Below are positions 1 through 11,456 of a DNA stretch of 64,000 bases, in pieces; within the stretch, counting starts at the first letter, position 1; the number at the start of each line of letters is the position of its first letter. This stretch comes from Eutypella sp. D-1 (lineage: Eukaryota > Ascomycota > Sordariomycetes > Xylariales > Diatrypaceae): assembly GCA_023313575.1 (NCBI GenBank), contig JAJTTP010000021.1, forward strand, positions 644,695 through 708,694, given 5' to 3'. The notes under the pieces were generated by a model. The model did no database searches. It was not told the origin of the DNA and saw only the letters and a list, made by a program, of their open reading frames with translations. A program made the position numbers and the translations under genes.

Positions 1-1
1 C

Positions 2-3000
2 CAGGATTTATCAAAATCCACGACCACAACTGCCACCCCTGCGCTATCGTCTGATGCGCCCAAGGTCTCTACGAATGAGAAGATAATCATCCAACCCGCT
101 ACGTCCGACGCCGACGCTCAACAGAATAGGGGTCCCGTAGCTACTGAGCCCCACACTGTACCTGTCAGCCAGCTTGAGGAACACCTCGAGACAAGTCTTC
201 AACATGGCCTCTCCAGCGATGAAGCTACTCGTCGCTTGGGGCAAGATGGGCCAAACAAAGTTGAGGGAGCTAAAGGGCTATCCTTGTGGAAGATTCTCGT
301 AAGGCAGGTGTCAAACGCGTTGACAGCCGTCCTCTTCATCGTCATGGCCCTTTCGTTTGCCATCGGCGATTACATTGAGGGCGGCGTCATCGCCGCTGTC
401 ATCCTGCTAAACATTGTTGTTGGGTATGTCGTAGCCTTCCTAGTCAATGCATGTGCAACCACCGAAGAAGTGGTTCCGTACCACCGGAGTTAGATGCATG
501 CTTTCATTGGTAAAGCCCCGTGAAACTAACATCGCCGCCTCAGTCTCGTCCAAGATTACCGTGCTGAACAGACTATCCAGTCTCTATTCGCACTGTCCGC
601 TCCGACATGCAAGGTCATCCGCTCTGGACAGGTCGATACGATCAAGGCTGAGAACCTCGTCAGAGGCGACGTCGTTATGCTCAACGTCGGTGACATCGTC
701 CCGGCTGATCTCCGTCTCTGCGATGGATTGAACCTGTCAACCGATGAGGCCTTACTCACCGGCGAATCGCTCCCCATCAGCAAGCATGCTGACGTGATCC
801 TGGACAAGGCCGACGTTCCTCTAGGCGACCGCATCAACATGTTGTATTCCGCCAGCACCGTAACGCGCGGTCGAGGGACCGGTATCGTTGTTGCTACAGC
901 TATGAACACCGAGGTCGGCAAGATTGCCGAGATGCTTCGGTCGAGCCCCGCTGTTAATAGCAACGAATCTACGGCCAAGAGGATTCTGAACCGTGTCAAG
1001 GCTACCGTCCGCAGCATCCTCGGTCTGGAGGGTACCCCCCTACAGGTGAAGCTGAGCAAGTTCGCCCTGCTCCTTTTCGCGTTTGCAATTCTCCTCGCTA
1101 TCATTGTCTTTTCGGCTGCCAAGTGGAATGTCTCCGACGATGTCCTTATCTACGGCATCTGTGTCGGTGTTGCCGTCATTCCCGAATCGCTTATTGCCGT
1201 CCTTACCATCTCTATGGCAGTTGGAACGAAGGCGATGGCTAAGGGAAACGTCATCGTGCGAAAGCTGTCTGCCCTGGAAGCCGTCGGCGGAGTAACTAAT
1301 ATTTGCTCCGACAAGACCGGCACCCTAACCCAGGGAAAGATGATTACCCGAAAGGTATGGCTTCGAGACGGCGCGACAGCGACCGTCGACGCATGCACTC
1401 ATCCTTTCGACCCGTCCAGCGGTACTGTTACTTGGGATGGCGAAAACCAGGAAGCGAGCGAAAAGGCCGTCTCCCGCCTACCCCAGAGTGCCAAGAGATT
1501 CGTTCAATGTCTGTCGCTTTGCAATAATGCCACCGTCACGGAGGGCAAGTTGAGCTCCGGTGATGACACCGCCGACACATCGACAATCTCTACTGCGGAG
1601 GTCGCTAGGTGGACCGCCGTGGGCGAGCCCACCGAGATCGCGCTCCACGTCTTCGCCATGCGCTTCGGCATGAGCAAATCCGTCGTCACCCAAGCCAGCA
1701 ACGTCCAAATTCTTGCAGAACATCCCTTTGACTCATCGTGCAAGCGCATGACCGTTGTCTATTCAACGCCCGGTTCTAAAACAGCCGACGTGTACACCAA
1801 GGGTGCCCTTGAGGTTCTCCTGCCGCTTCTAGATGCTACCGAGGATGTCAAGGCCGAGTTCGTTGCTCGCGCCGAGGCGCTGGCCGCTGAGGGCCTCCGT
1901 GTCCTTTGCATCGCTCATAAGACCGTCGAGGCCACAGAGTCCCTAAAGGAGTCCCGTGAGTCCGCCGAGTGCGGACTTACGCCCCTGGGTCTTGCGGGTC
2001 TGTATGACCCGCCGCGCCTTGAGACTGCCGATGCCGTCCGGAAGTGCAAAATAGCTGGGATCTCGGTGCACATGCTCACGGGCGACCATATCAAAACAGC
2101 GACAGCGATTGCGCACGAGGTCGGGATCCTAGGGTCTGAACTTACGTCATCAGAGGCCCAGACGGCCATCATGCCGGCCGCCGCGTTCGACGTGCTCACA
2201 GATGCGCAGATCGACGCGATGGATCGCCTGCCGCTTGTGCTGGCGCGCTGTAGTCCGTCGACCAAGGTGCGCATGGTTGAGGCCATGCACCGCCGCGGCG
2301 GGTTCTGCGTCATGACTGGCGATGGTGTCAACGACTCGCCCGCTCTGAAGAAGTCTGATGTCGGTATTGCGATGGGTCTCAACGGCAGCGACGTGGCCAA
2401 GGAGGCCGCGGATATGGTGTTGACGGACGATAATTTCGCCTCCATCGTCACCGCCGTCGAAGAGGGCCGCCGCCTATTCGATAACATTCAAAAGGTAATA
2501 CCCCTTTACTACTATCGCGAGATAATCCACCCCTTTTTCTTTTCATTATATCTAATATTGGAAAGATCACGTGGCTAACTTAATCCTCTTCCCGGTTCGC
2601 ACAATAGTTCCTTCTCCATCTACTAGTATCCAATATTGCGCAGGTGATCCTGCTGCTGATCGGCCTCGCATTCAAGGACGAGAGCGGCAAGTCGGTATTC
2701 CCGCTGTCGCCCATCGAGATCCTGTGGGCCAACCTGATTACGTCGTCGTTCCTGGCGCTGGGACTGGGGCTCGAGGAGGCGCAACCGGACATCATGCTGC
2801 GGCCGCCGCACGATCTGCGGGTGGGCGTGTTCACGCGCGAAATCATCATTGACAAGATGGCCTACGGGTTCTTCATGGGCTCGCTCTGTATCGCCGCCTT
2901 CACCTCGGTCGTCTACAGCGAGCCCGCCGGACCGCTCCGCCTTGGCCACGAGTGCAACGACGACTTCAACAACACCTGCGCCGTCGTGTACCGCGCGCGT

Positions 3001-3372
3001 GCCACCACGTACGCCACGCTCAGCTTCCTGCTCCTGGTCACCGCCTGGGAGGTCAAGCACTTCACGCGCTCGCTGTTCAACATGTACCCTGAGCTGTGGC
3101 GCGGGGGCCCGCTCTCCGTCGCCCGCACCGTCTGGCACAACCGGTTCCTCTTCTTCGCCGTCGTTGCCGGCTTCCTCGTCACCTTTCCCGTTGTCTACCT
3201 CCCCAAGGTCGACACCATTGTCTTCAAGCACGATGCCATCACTTGGGAGTGGGGCGTCGTCGCTGCCTGCGTCGTCGTATACGTCGCCCTCGTCGAGACC
3301 TGGAAGGCAGGCAAGCGCCGCTTCGGCTCCCGCGCCGTCGTCTACGGTGTCCCCGCCCCCGCGCAGGTCTGA
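2..3372 (+). CDS. ENA: ENA-type Na+/K+ efflux P-type ATPase (subfamily IID), 5'-partial
   Basis: Plasma-membrane ATPase that exports Na+ or K+ using ATP. Three exons: 2-423, 544-2494, 2608-3372 (introns 424-543 and 2495-2607, both GT..AG). Joining them gives 1045 residues in one frame, open at the left edge, so the true start lies outside the window. Visible motifs: cation-ATPase N-terminal segment (RRLGQDGPNKVEG), actuator LTGES near 754-768, membrane motif IPESL near 1178-1192 (ENA-like rather than PEGL), phosphorylation site CSDKTGTLTQGK with the Asp codon at 1310-1312, and hinge TGDGVNDSP near 2317-2343. The C-terminal RPPHDLRVGVFTREIIIDKM block is typical of fungal ENA pumps. About 75 residues precede the N-terminal domain signature and look disordered (Ser/Thr/Ala rich), longer than I would expect. 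Na+ versus K+ preference cannot be read from sequence. The family call is very secure. Confidence 0.95.
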
Positions 3373-5299
3373 TCCTGGTCGGGTCCGTGCCTTCCCTTCT
3401 CTTCCTCTTTCCTCTCTGAAATGGAAAGAAGCAAAGGGAGCAAGGCTACGACAACCTAGACTCAAATTTGCAGGTTGACAACTCTGATACGGCAATACGC
3501 ATAGTATCAGCTATTTTCTCTTTCTAGAATCAACCGACTACGCGTCGTCGCCCATTTCAAACAGAATGTCGCATCGCGCTGGTAACGGATTGGTTTCATC
3601 CCGGTTTTTCAAGTCCCTGGTGTTGAGGAGGATTCATGCAAGCCACACTCATTACAAATCAAAAATAACAGAAAAGAGGGAAGCCAAAACTGGAGGCCAG
3701 AGCTCAGCCCCTCGCCCAGTCTTTACCCCAGGATACTGCGTCTCGATTTGATTAATTATACAAAAACACAAAAAACCAACTTATAGCCGCTCATTCCCGT
3801 CATCACCGGTAATCCAAATATGTAGGCAGTTTTGTCTGACTACCAGATACCGAAGGGGGGAAAAAAAGTAGATATCACAATAGTATCAGAATAGCATAGC
3901 TAGGTCGTTATCTATATCGAATATCAAACTACCCAAAAAGCATCTACGGCAGCCTTCGCACAACACTTCTTGTATATTCACAACCCCTTATGACTGACTG
4001 TGGCATGCTTCAGACGCAGCTTGGATGTTAGCTTTACGTATGACTGGCTGGAACTGGTAATTATCTTACCCTCGCCGCTGCCACGAAGTGGTCCTAGCCG
4101 ATCCAGGCTGAGAAGAGGTATGCCTGGATAGATTTGAAGGCGCCAGCTCATACATTAACCCGGACTATTTCAGCTTCTACCACTTCATTGATCCCTCTCT
4201 GTCCCTGTCCTGCCCTTCTACCCCGGCGGCTCGGACCGATCCCGTCCCGGTTTTCGGGCGTAGGGATACTCGAGGCTATCTAATCTGGTGGTGCAATAGC
4301 AGTGTCTCGCAATCAGTCTTACGTATGTACCCTGACACTTGCTACCGCTTTGCTTTGTCTTTTCACGAGAATTTTATGCTGCCTAGGTAGTATACGTAGC
4401 CGCAAACACCGGATCTGGTGGTGGTATGTCTACCTACACCTAGGCAAAGACAAATTAATCAACAGTATCTGAGGCCACTTCTTGCTTGCTCAAGTTTGCA
4501 TAACTATATCCATTCAACCTTTCGGCTAATGCTGATGGGGGTTAGGAATAGGGGGTGGTGAGTTTGGCAGTTGCTCGTTGGACGGGACCCCTTTTAAGTA
4601 CTTAACCACTTTTGGTAACACTCCGGAGCACGCATTCTATTATGTAGATAGACATACTCCCTGTTGGTCTTATGCGCCGATGCTTTGAACACATGCGCCT
4701 TGTTACGAATAGGGGTAGGTAGCAGTATTGACCCGCCTACATCTTGGACCTTCACACACACACGTCTTGTTAACCCCAACCCCATGTTACAACTAAGGGC
4801 CAAGGCTGCTTTTCTAGGAGTCTGCGTAGTACCATGTTGGATAACTCTGATTTCATGCATGTAAGTAGACAGGCACTTTTCTCCCTCCTGATGATACATG
4901 CTGGATAAAGGGCCTACTGACAAGACTATTCTTGGGAACTCTCGCACGGGGGAAAGGAAAAGAAGAAGAAGAAAAGAAAAGAAAAAGTGGATTGAAGTGT
5001 AACCCGGCTAGAAGAAGAAAAAAAAAGAAACCAGTAGGCAAGTTAAACAAACGCTCGTGGGAAAGTTGGGTATGTTCAGATTCTCTATCAACGTGACTAA
5101 AAAGAACTCAGCTAACTTATGTACTTTGGCGCGCGCTACGTAATCATCAAAATCGGGTGACTCTGCCTCCTACCTCCCGGTCTCCTCCGTGGTATAGTCT
5201 ATGATGAATATATTTCCCTTCTTTTCAACCACCCCCTCCCCCCCCCCCCCCTTTCACCAACACACACCAGCCAAACGAGACCGGCATAGTTTTCCGCTC
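3373..5299. other. intergenic region between convergent ENA and SAM50
   Basis: This stretch holds the 3' flanks of two convergent genes. I see no coding frame with recognisable protein character. There are purine-rich patches near 4950-4985 and 5011-5032 and a 14-base C run at 5238-5251 just beyond the SAM50 stop. The 61-codon frame at 3566-3751 has no recognisable features and is probably 3'-flank noise. Confidence 0.7.
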
Positions 5300-7245
5300 T
5301 TAGAGGAAGTTAATGCCGACGCCGACCTGGAGGCCCTTGCGGCCCTCCTCGCCGCGGCGGAGGATGAGGGGTAGACTGAAGTTGAGCTCGAACCGGGCGA
5401 CGGGGTGGGCGTAGACGAGGCCAACGCCGGCGGCGATGCTTGGGGGCCCGTCGCCGCTGACGTCCCGGGCCGCCGACACAATGCCATCCCAGACCGCCGC
5501 GGCGCCGAGCGGCTTCCGGCCCGCCACGTCGCTGTCCTGCTGTTGCTCCTTGCTCCTTCTCCTGGCCGACTTCCCTGACGGGTCCTTCATGGCGACGAGT
5601 CGGCCGCCGTTGGCGAAGAATTGCAGGCGGAACGGCGACTCCGGACCGACCCTCGGTAGAGGGAGCAAGAGATTCACGCTACCGGCAGCGAAGACGTCGC
5701 CACCCACGCTATCGGCGCCGTCGCGGGGGCCGATGCCGCCGAGCGTGAAGCCGCGCACATCGGTCGGACCCCCGAGGGTAAAGCGGTCGTTAAGCCGACT
5801 CGGCGACACGCCGCTGAGTCCGTAGGATAGGGGCAGCGGGTACAGGAGACCGGCGCGCAGGCCGGCGCCGAAGGAGACGCCCGACGGGCCGCGGATCCCT
5901 GGGATCGGGATCGGCAGGGCACCGGCGACTTCGACCTCGCTCTTGGAGTGCCCGACGTCGCCGCCGAGAGGGCCCCAACCGGCCAGCTCTGTGCTCGTCT
6001 TGAGGAGGTACCCGCTTTGCGGCAGCATGGGGTTGTCTCTCCGATCGCGCACGAACAGGTAGGAGAGAGCGCTCTTGACGGAGTTGCCGGCGTCGCCGCG
6101 CACGGTGGGGCTCGCGGTGGGGGCGAGGCCGGTCACCTGTCTCCAGGCGCCGGTGTAGCCGAACTGAAACCGGTCGCCGGCGGCGCTCGCCCAGTGCAGC
6201 TTCAGGCCGCCACCCTTGAGGACCTCCTCGTGGCTCGCCCAGGGCTTCTGCGTGCTGCTGGCCAGGCCGTCGACGCTGAGCCGCACGTTGGGGTTGCTCA
6301 GGAGCGGCGTGGCGAACTCGGCGCTGTAGGCAGACCGCGTCCTCGTGCCGGCTGAGGCGTTGAGCGATAGCGTCTCCGCGCCCCCGAATATGTTCCGCCA
6401 TAGCATAGAGCCGTAAGCGGAGCCCTCGGTGTTTCCTAGGTCGGTACCGGTCTTTAGTAGCAGGCGAGACTTTTCTCTTACCCGTAAGGAGATGTCGAAA
6501 TCTGTGGGCGTCGAAGAAGCATCGAGAGGAGACGGGCGCGAGAGGTGGAAGAGGATATCGGGCTGGAATATGTCTTGGGAGAAAGAGGGGGGGGGGGAGG
6601 AAGAAGGTCGTGTTAGCGAGTTATGTGCGATGGAGGAGGGTGCCATTTCTTTCTTTCTTTTTCTCATCTTACCGAATTTTTGTAGCTTCTCCACGGCTCC
6701 ACCCACCTCTTGAAGCATGTCGGCCAGGGTGTAGCCTTCATGATGACTGTTCTGTATTAAGCGCTCGAAAAGGGGGTTGAGGAATGATCTCCGGGTGTGC
6801 TTTGCGCCGTGAACCTCGACGGAGGAGAGAGTAACTGGAAGGGTTTGGTTCGAAGAGAGCTGTTTGATGTATTGTCAACTAACTATCCAGTAACTACCTG
6901 GTGAAATATCCGGCACCGAATAGGACAAAAATTAATAAAAAAAAGACGATGGTAAGTAATGAATATAAACATACCAAGTCAACCATGCGCTGCTGGGAGG
7001 TGGCTTCCTCGGCAGCCGCCCTCTCTGCGGCGACCTTCTGCTCTATAGAGGCAGATTCCCGCTTAAGGAGATCTTCGAAGGCCTAATCATGTTCACGAAA
7101 ATGCGATTGCGGATTTTTATATTAGCTTGCTGATATGTCGTCACATGGGCACGTGAGATCGCGGGCTTGTTTGTAGTGCGGATTTTTTACAAGCAAAGAA
7201 GACAAGACTCACATCGTGACCTCCGGATGTGTTGTTGAAGGCCAT
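5300..7245 (-). CDS. SAM50: Sam50/Tob55, Omp85-family core subunit of the mitochondrial SAM complex
   Basis: Outer-membrane beta-barrel that inserts other beta-barrel proteins into the mitochondrial outer membrane. Four exons on the minus strand: 7213-7245, 6975-7082, 6673-6859, 5300-6573 (introns 7083-7212, 6860-6974, 6574-6672). The join gives 533 residues, the usual fungal Sam50 length. Exon 1 encodes only MAFNNTSGGHD. Exon 2 is a charged helix. Exon 3 carries the single POTRA domain (LPVTLSSVEVHGAKHTRRSF, about residues 54-73). Exon 4 is the barrel, with TGTDLGNTEGSAYGS, WRNIFGGAETLSLNASAGTR, FVRDRRDNPMLPQSGY and the end QVGVGINFL. A basic, Gln-rich insertion (ARRRSKEQQQDSDVAGRK) sits in a late loop of the barrel. 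The third intron has an 11-base polypyrimidine tract (G run on the plus strand, 6587-6597) near its acceptor. It is divergent from UBC6. Confidence 0.95.
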
Positions 7246-8491
7246 AGTAGACCACAATTCCGGAGTGCTTCGCTGCTTCCACTTTTACCCTCAATTCTTT
7301 CTGGCTTGACACTTTTTGGCAGCGTAGATTTGAGAAAAAACCAAATCCCTCTCCTCTGTCATTCTCCCCGCCAATCCGGAGGGGAAAAAAATCATGAGGC
7401 AGAGAAGCTGGGCAGTCGGGCGGGCGCTCGATCGGCATCGGTAGGGACCGGCATGGCAAGGAAGCTAGGGTGGGGGAGTTTTGGGGGGGTTTTTTGCAAT
7501 TTAGGGGGGGTAAGGCGGGTTTAAAATATGGGGAATAGGTGGGGTCATGGATCTTTGTGTGACAGTCAGATAGTCCCGTTTCATACCTTATGTACGGAGT
7601 ACCTAACTAGCGGTTACTTCATACTTCATACATGTGGCGGAGAGCTGTGGCTATATTTACTCTAACTACTAGGTACTGTAATATCCATAAGGTAACTATC
7701 AACCCGTTTGTAGTACATGACAGGTTCTCTATAAGTTATTCCAAGAATCCCGTCTATAGAGTCCGGGTATATCTTCAACGTTGGCACGTGAAATGCGTTA
7801 CGAGTCAAGAAAAGACCGGGGATAAAATCTCAGTCTCACATACTATGCATGTACACTCTACCTCATTTAGTGAATTAGCTGCATAGCATCTAAGGTACCT
7901 TAGACAGTAATTAAGCTTTCCCACCTAAGGCTGGAAGTACAGTACTTATCATTTCTAAGCATCCTCTCCGGGCCCTGGCTCCTGAGTGGGAGAGTGTAGA
8001 TACATACCTACTAAGTAAGTACATATAGACCCTGACCCTGGAAGGTTTTAATGTTAGCTCAGCCCCAGTAGTGAGGTCCGCCAATCCAGCCTTAACTTTT
8101 AGGTCAACCCGTTTGCCTGTCCCCTTCAGTCTATATCCATAATTACATGAGCATGCACTCATCATCATTCATTCTCACTTTCCATCATCACCACCATCCT
8201 CATCCCCCATCTCATGTCACCATCCACCGTCCATTTTAATCTCGTGGTCTTTCTTTGACACTTTTCTTTTTCATTCGGGTCCTTTTTTAGTGCTCTGCTC
8301 TCTACTCCCTCTTTTAATAACAGGCCTGCTTAGTTACATACCTAAGTACCTACTTTATTCTCAACACTCACTTCTAATCCGGTCCTGATCTGCCTGTCTG
8401 TTTGCCTACTTACCATCGTCATCATCAACGTGACAGATCGTCTCTCAGCCCACAAACACAAACAAGAAACATAAAAGTCATAACCATAACC
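7246..8491. promoter_or_regulatory. divergent intergenic region between SAM50 and UBC6
   Basis: About 1.25 kb separates the two divergent start codons and must hold both promoters. The UBC6 side (about 8150-8490) is rich in C, T and CA repeats, as many fungal 5' leaders are. A perfect TACGGAGTA lies at 7593-7601, and TACCTA/TAAGTA-type runs lie near 7987-8025 and 8338-8360. I recognised no specific factor site with confidence. Confidence 0.5.
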
Positions 8492-9488
8492 ATGGCCAGT
8501 AAAGCGGCCCATAAGCGTGTATGCATTTCATCCCCACATTACTCACCCAAAAATGATCTATTGATCATTATTCTTGGTCTTCATGCTAATGCATCTTGTC
8601 TTCTGTCTCTTGTCTAGTTGACGCGCGAGTACAAAACCATCTCGGAGAACCCGCCCCCTTATATCACAGCCCACCCGTCCGACTCTAACATCCTCGAGTA
8701 CGTCCCGCCCCGTCCCGTCCAACACAATCGTGCCACTCCTTTGTTCCTTTTCTTTTTTACAACACTCCTCCATGCTGACTGACTGGCTGTCTGACTGTGT
8801 GACTACCTACAGGTGGCACTATATTATTACCGGTCCCGAGGATACCCCTTATCATGGCGGCCAATACTGGGGGACTCTGATCTTCCCATCCAATTACCCC
8901 TTTGCGCCGCCCGCCATCCGAATGCACACGCCCTCCGGTCGCTTCCAGCCGTCGACCAGGCTGTGTCTCTCCATCTCCGACTTTCACCCGCGCTCCTTCA
9001 ATCCCGCCTGGGAGGTCTCTACCATCCTGATCGGCCTGCTCTCCTTCATGACCTCCGAGGAGATGACCACCGGTTCCGTATCCAGTACCGAGGCCGAGCG
9101 GAAATACCTAGCGTCCAAGACGCGCTGGTGGAACTCCACCGGCGGCGGCTCCCACGCCAAAAACCCCGCGCAGAAGGGCAACGTCAAGGCCGGCGACGGC
9201 GGCGCCAAATTCCGGGCAGAGTGGCCCGACGTGGACAAAGAGAACTGGGAGTGGATGACCAAGCATAAAATCGACACGGCCACCGGGAATAAGATTGGCG
9301 GCACGTCGTGTGGTCCGCAGTTGGGCATTCCTGGTGGGAGCGGCCACCAGACACAAGCCGTCGTCGACGCAGTCGTCCAGCAGCGAGATGCCGGCACGGG
9401 CTGGCTGAGTCAAAACCGCCTATTACTCGTCGGCGGCGTCGTTTTCGTTTACATGCTCATAGCACGAATTTTATCCGAAAGCGATTGA
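8492..9488 (+). CDS. UBC6: Ubc6-type ubiquitin-conjugating enzyme (E2), tail-anchored in the ER
   Basis: E2 enzyme of ER-associated degradation; Ubc6/UBE2J2 proteins work with Doa10-type ligases on misfolded ER proteins. Three exons: 8492-8518, 8618-8697, 8813-9488 (introns 8519-8617 and 8698-8812), giving 260 residues. Exon 1 encodes just MASKAAHKR, and the join restores RLTREYKTISENPPPYI. The second join splits a Glu codon ahead of WHYIITGPEDTPYHGG. The catalytic cysteine is in STRLCLSISDFHP at residue 87, the same number as I recall for yeast Ubc6. A variable linker with GGGSHAKN follows the core. The C-terminal tail anchor is LLLVGGVVFVYMLIARIL, near residues 237-255, followed by a few polar residues. 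Start and all joins are supported by protein continuity. Confidence 0.96.
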
Positions 9489-9578
9489 TTGCGATTTCCC
9501 AAGGGCGGATTTTTTTTATAAAAAAGAATTGGGGAGATTCGGGGGCTTCCCCTGTTCGGTAGCAGCAATACCGTATAA

Positions 9579-9596
9579 GGGGGGGGGGGGGGGGGG
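9579..9596 (+). repeat. poly-G homopolymer (18)
   Basis: Uninterrupted run of 18 G, about 90 bases beyond the UBC6 stop codon. Length may be uncertain because sequencing and assembly handle such runs poorly. Confidence 0.9.
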
Positions 9597-10346
9597 AGGA
9601 GGGTGGTCCTTCGAGAGCGCACCACGTCCCTTGGCCAGCATTTACCGAGTGTCGTTCAGCTTTCTGATCAAGAACGGATCTATGTTTTACGGATCACTAC
9701 TTTCGTTCATCTGAGGGTTAGATGTTGCTGGTGGTGGTGGTGGAAGGAGGGTTGGGGGTGGGACAATCAGCAGAATACGCGTACGGGCTTGTAATCTGAT
9801 TTCGGGAAAACACGCCAAGGATGGGGGGGGGGGGCTCCAGGGATAACAACTTTCAAAAATCAGCTACCGTGTAACAAAAAATTAGCGATGCTGTTTTTTT
9901 TAAAAAAAATGATGAATTTTGCATGTACGGGGTTCTCTCGGATGTTCCGTCTTTGACGTCCCGGCCTCTTAAAACGGTGCTCTTTTTTTTCCCCGGGTTT
10001 CACGCTTAAAGGGGGTTAGAATGTTCTATTACGCAATGGACAATGGTAACTGGGGATATATATCTCCATGGCTTGGCTCGGTAGTCATACTATTATAACA
10101 AACATCAACGACATATACATCAAATAACATAACATATACATAACGATGATTACCCGTGACCCCCCCAGGCGAAACCAGGGCACGCTTGTGTAGAGACTTG
10201 CGTCGACGAAGCTCGCTTACCATCTTTATGAAGAAAGGTCGTAATGATATTTATTTACTCTCATGAAGGATGCCCGCAGCCAGATAAAGATCCCCCTTCC
10301 CCCTTCCCCCTCCCCACCTCCTTTTATGAACTAGATACAGCTTGCA

Positions 10347-10362
10347 GGGGGGGGGGGGGGGG
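10347..10362 (+). repeat. poly-G homopolymer (16)
   Basis: Uninterrupted run of 16 G in the space between the two convergent genes. Confidence 0.9.
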
Positions 10363-11456
10363 CATTAAACGTTGCCGGCCATTTCATCCAATACAGTTCG
10401 CTATGGAATCGCGACAACATGACCGCGAGCTTCACCGTCTCCTCTGTATACCTACGTACTATCTAGCATCACGACCGTCGTGTCCCCGATCGGTCCAGGC
10501 ACGAATTTTACCATCCCCGCCGTCAGTCAGCACAGCACTGCAGCACCGATTGTAATCAGTAGATTTTCCCACCGCGAGACGCCGCGGCAACAAAACGAAT
10601 CGAGTTGGCATGAAATGCACCGTAGGCACACCGTTGCAGTTGCATTCACATCAGACAGAGAGAGAGGGGGGGCATAATATAATAATACGAATACTTTCTT
10701 TTTCCCTTGGAATTCTGGTCTTTATCTGCATCGCAGTTTCGAGTCTCCGCCCCTCCCAGGAGGAATAGGGCCCCCCCTTATCACAACCGGCCAAGGTTTT
10801 TAGGGGGTGATTCTTAGGTCTATCCATGTAGACACAAGCCTTAGGCAATGTCTCCTCGCCCATGCGTCGCCCTCATGCCAAATGAAAAATTTCCCTCTAC
10901 ACGTCGTGCATTCCATTCCTCGCCCGACCTCCTAAACTCCAGAATCAAACCTCATGACCACTAATCTGGCTGGTAAAAAAAGAGATAAGGGGGTATTATG
11001 TTTTGTGTATGAATGACGTCGCAAAAAAAGGATGGGGAAACAAAGTATACACGCCGCTAACCAGGTAATCCGCAATCTAGCAGACTCACATCGTCTAAAC
11101 CCTCTTTTGTCGTTTTCCTGTATCATAACCCCGCGACCATACCATGCCAACTGGCCACCATCATTTTTTGAGTAACCGTCCCTGATACCGTTTGAACCAA
11201 AAAGAAAAGAGGGCATGACCTCAATGGAGGACTATGCCAGGTCGCGTCCCTAGGCCCCGCAAATCAAAGATCCACGAAACGCACACATGAACCAAATACG
11301 CCAACACCAAACGCAATGCCTGCGAAGAACCAAAAGAAAGATAAATCAACGCCGCGATGCCATTATACCATGTGGGACTGAAGAGCCCCTGCCTCGAGGC
11401 CAGACAACGCCGTCGTCCAATCGTGAGCGCGCCGGGAAACTACCCGGGCTGGCCAG

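Larger units (their letters stand above)
9489..11456. other. intergenic region between convergent UBC6 and the BTB-like gene
   Basis: Two 3' flanks facing each other. No credible coding frame. The region is unusually rich in G homopolymers: 18 Gs at 9579-9596, 12 at 9823-9834 and 16 at 10347-10362. It also has a T8/A8 dyad near 9893-9908 that could act as a transcript-end signal. Confidence 0.65.

Noticed and set aside
3566..3751. 61-codon frame just after ENA
   Set aside because: No domain and close to the ENA stop; most likely 3' flank.
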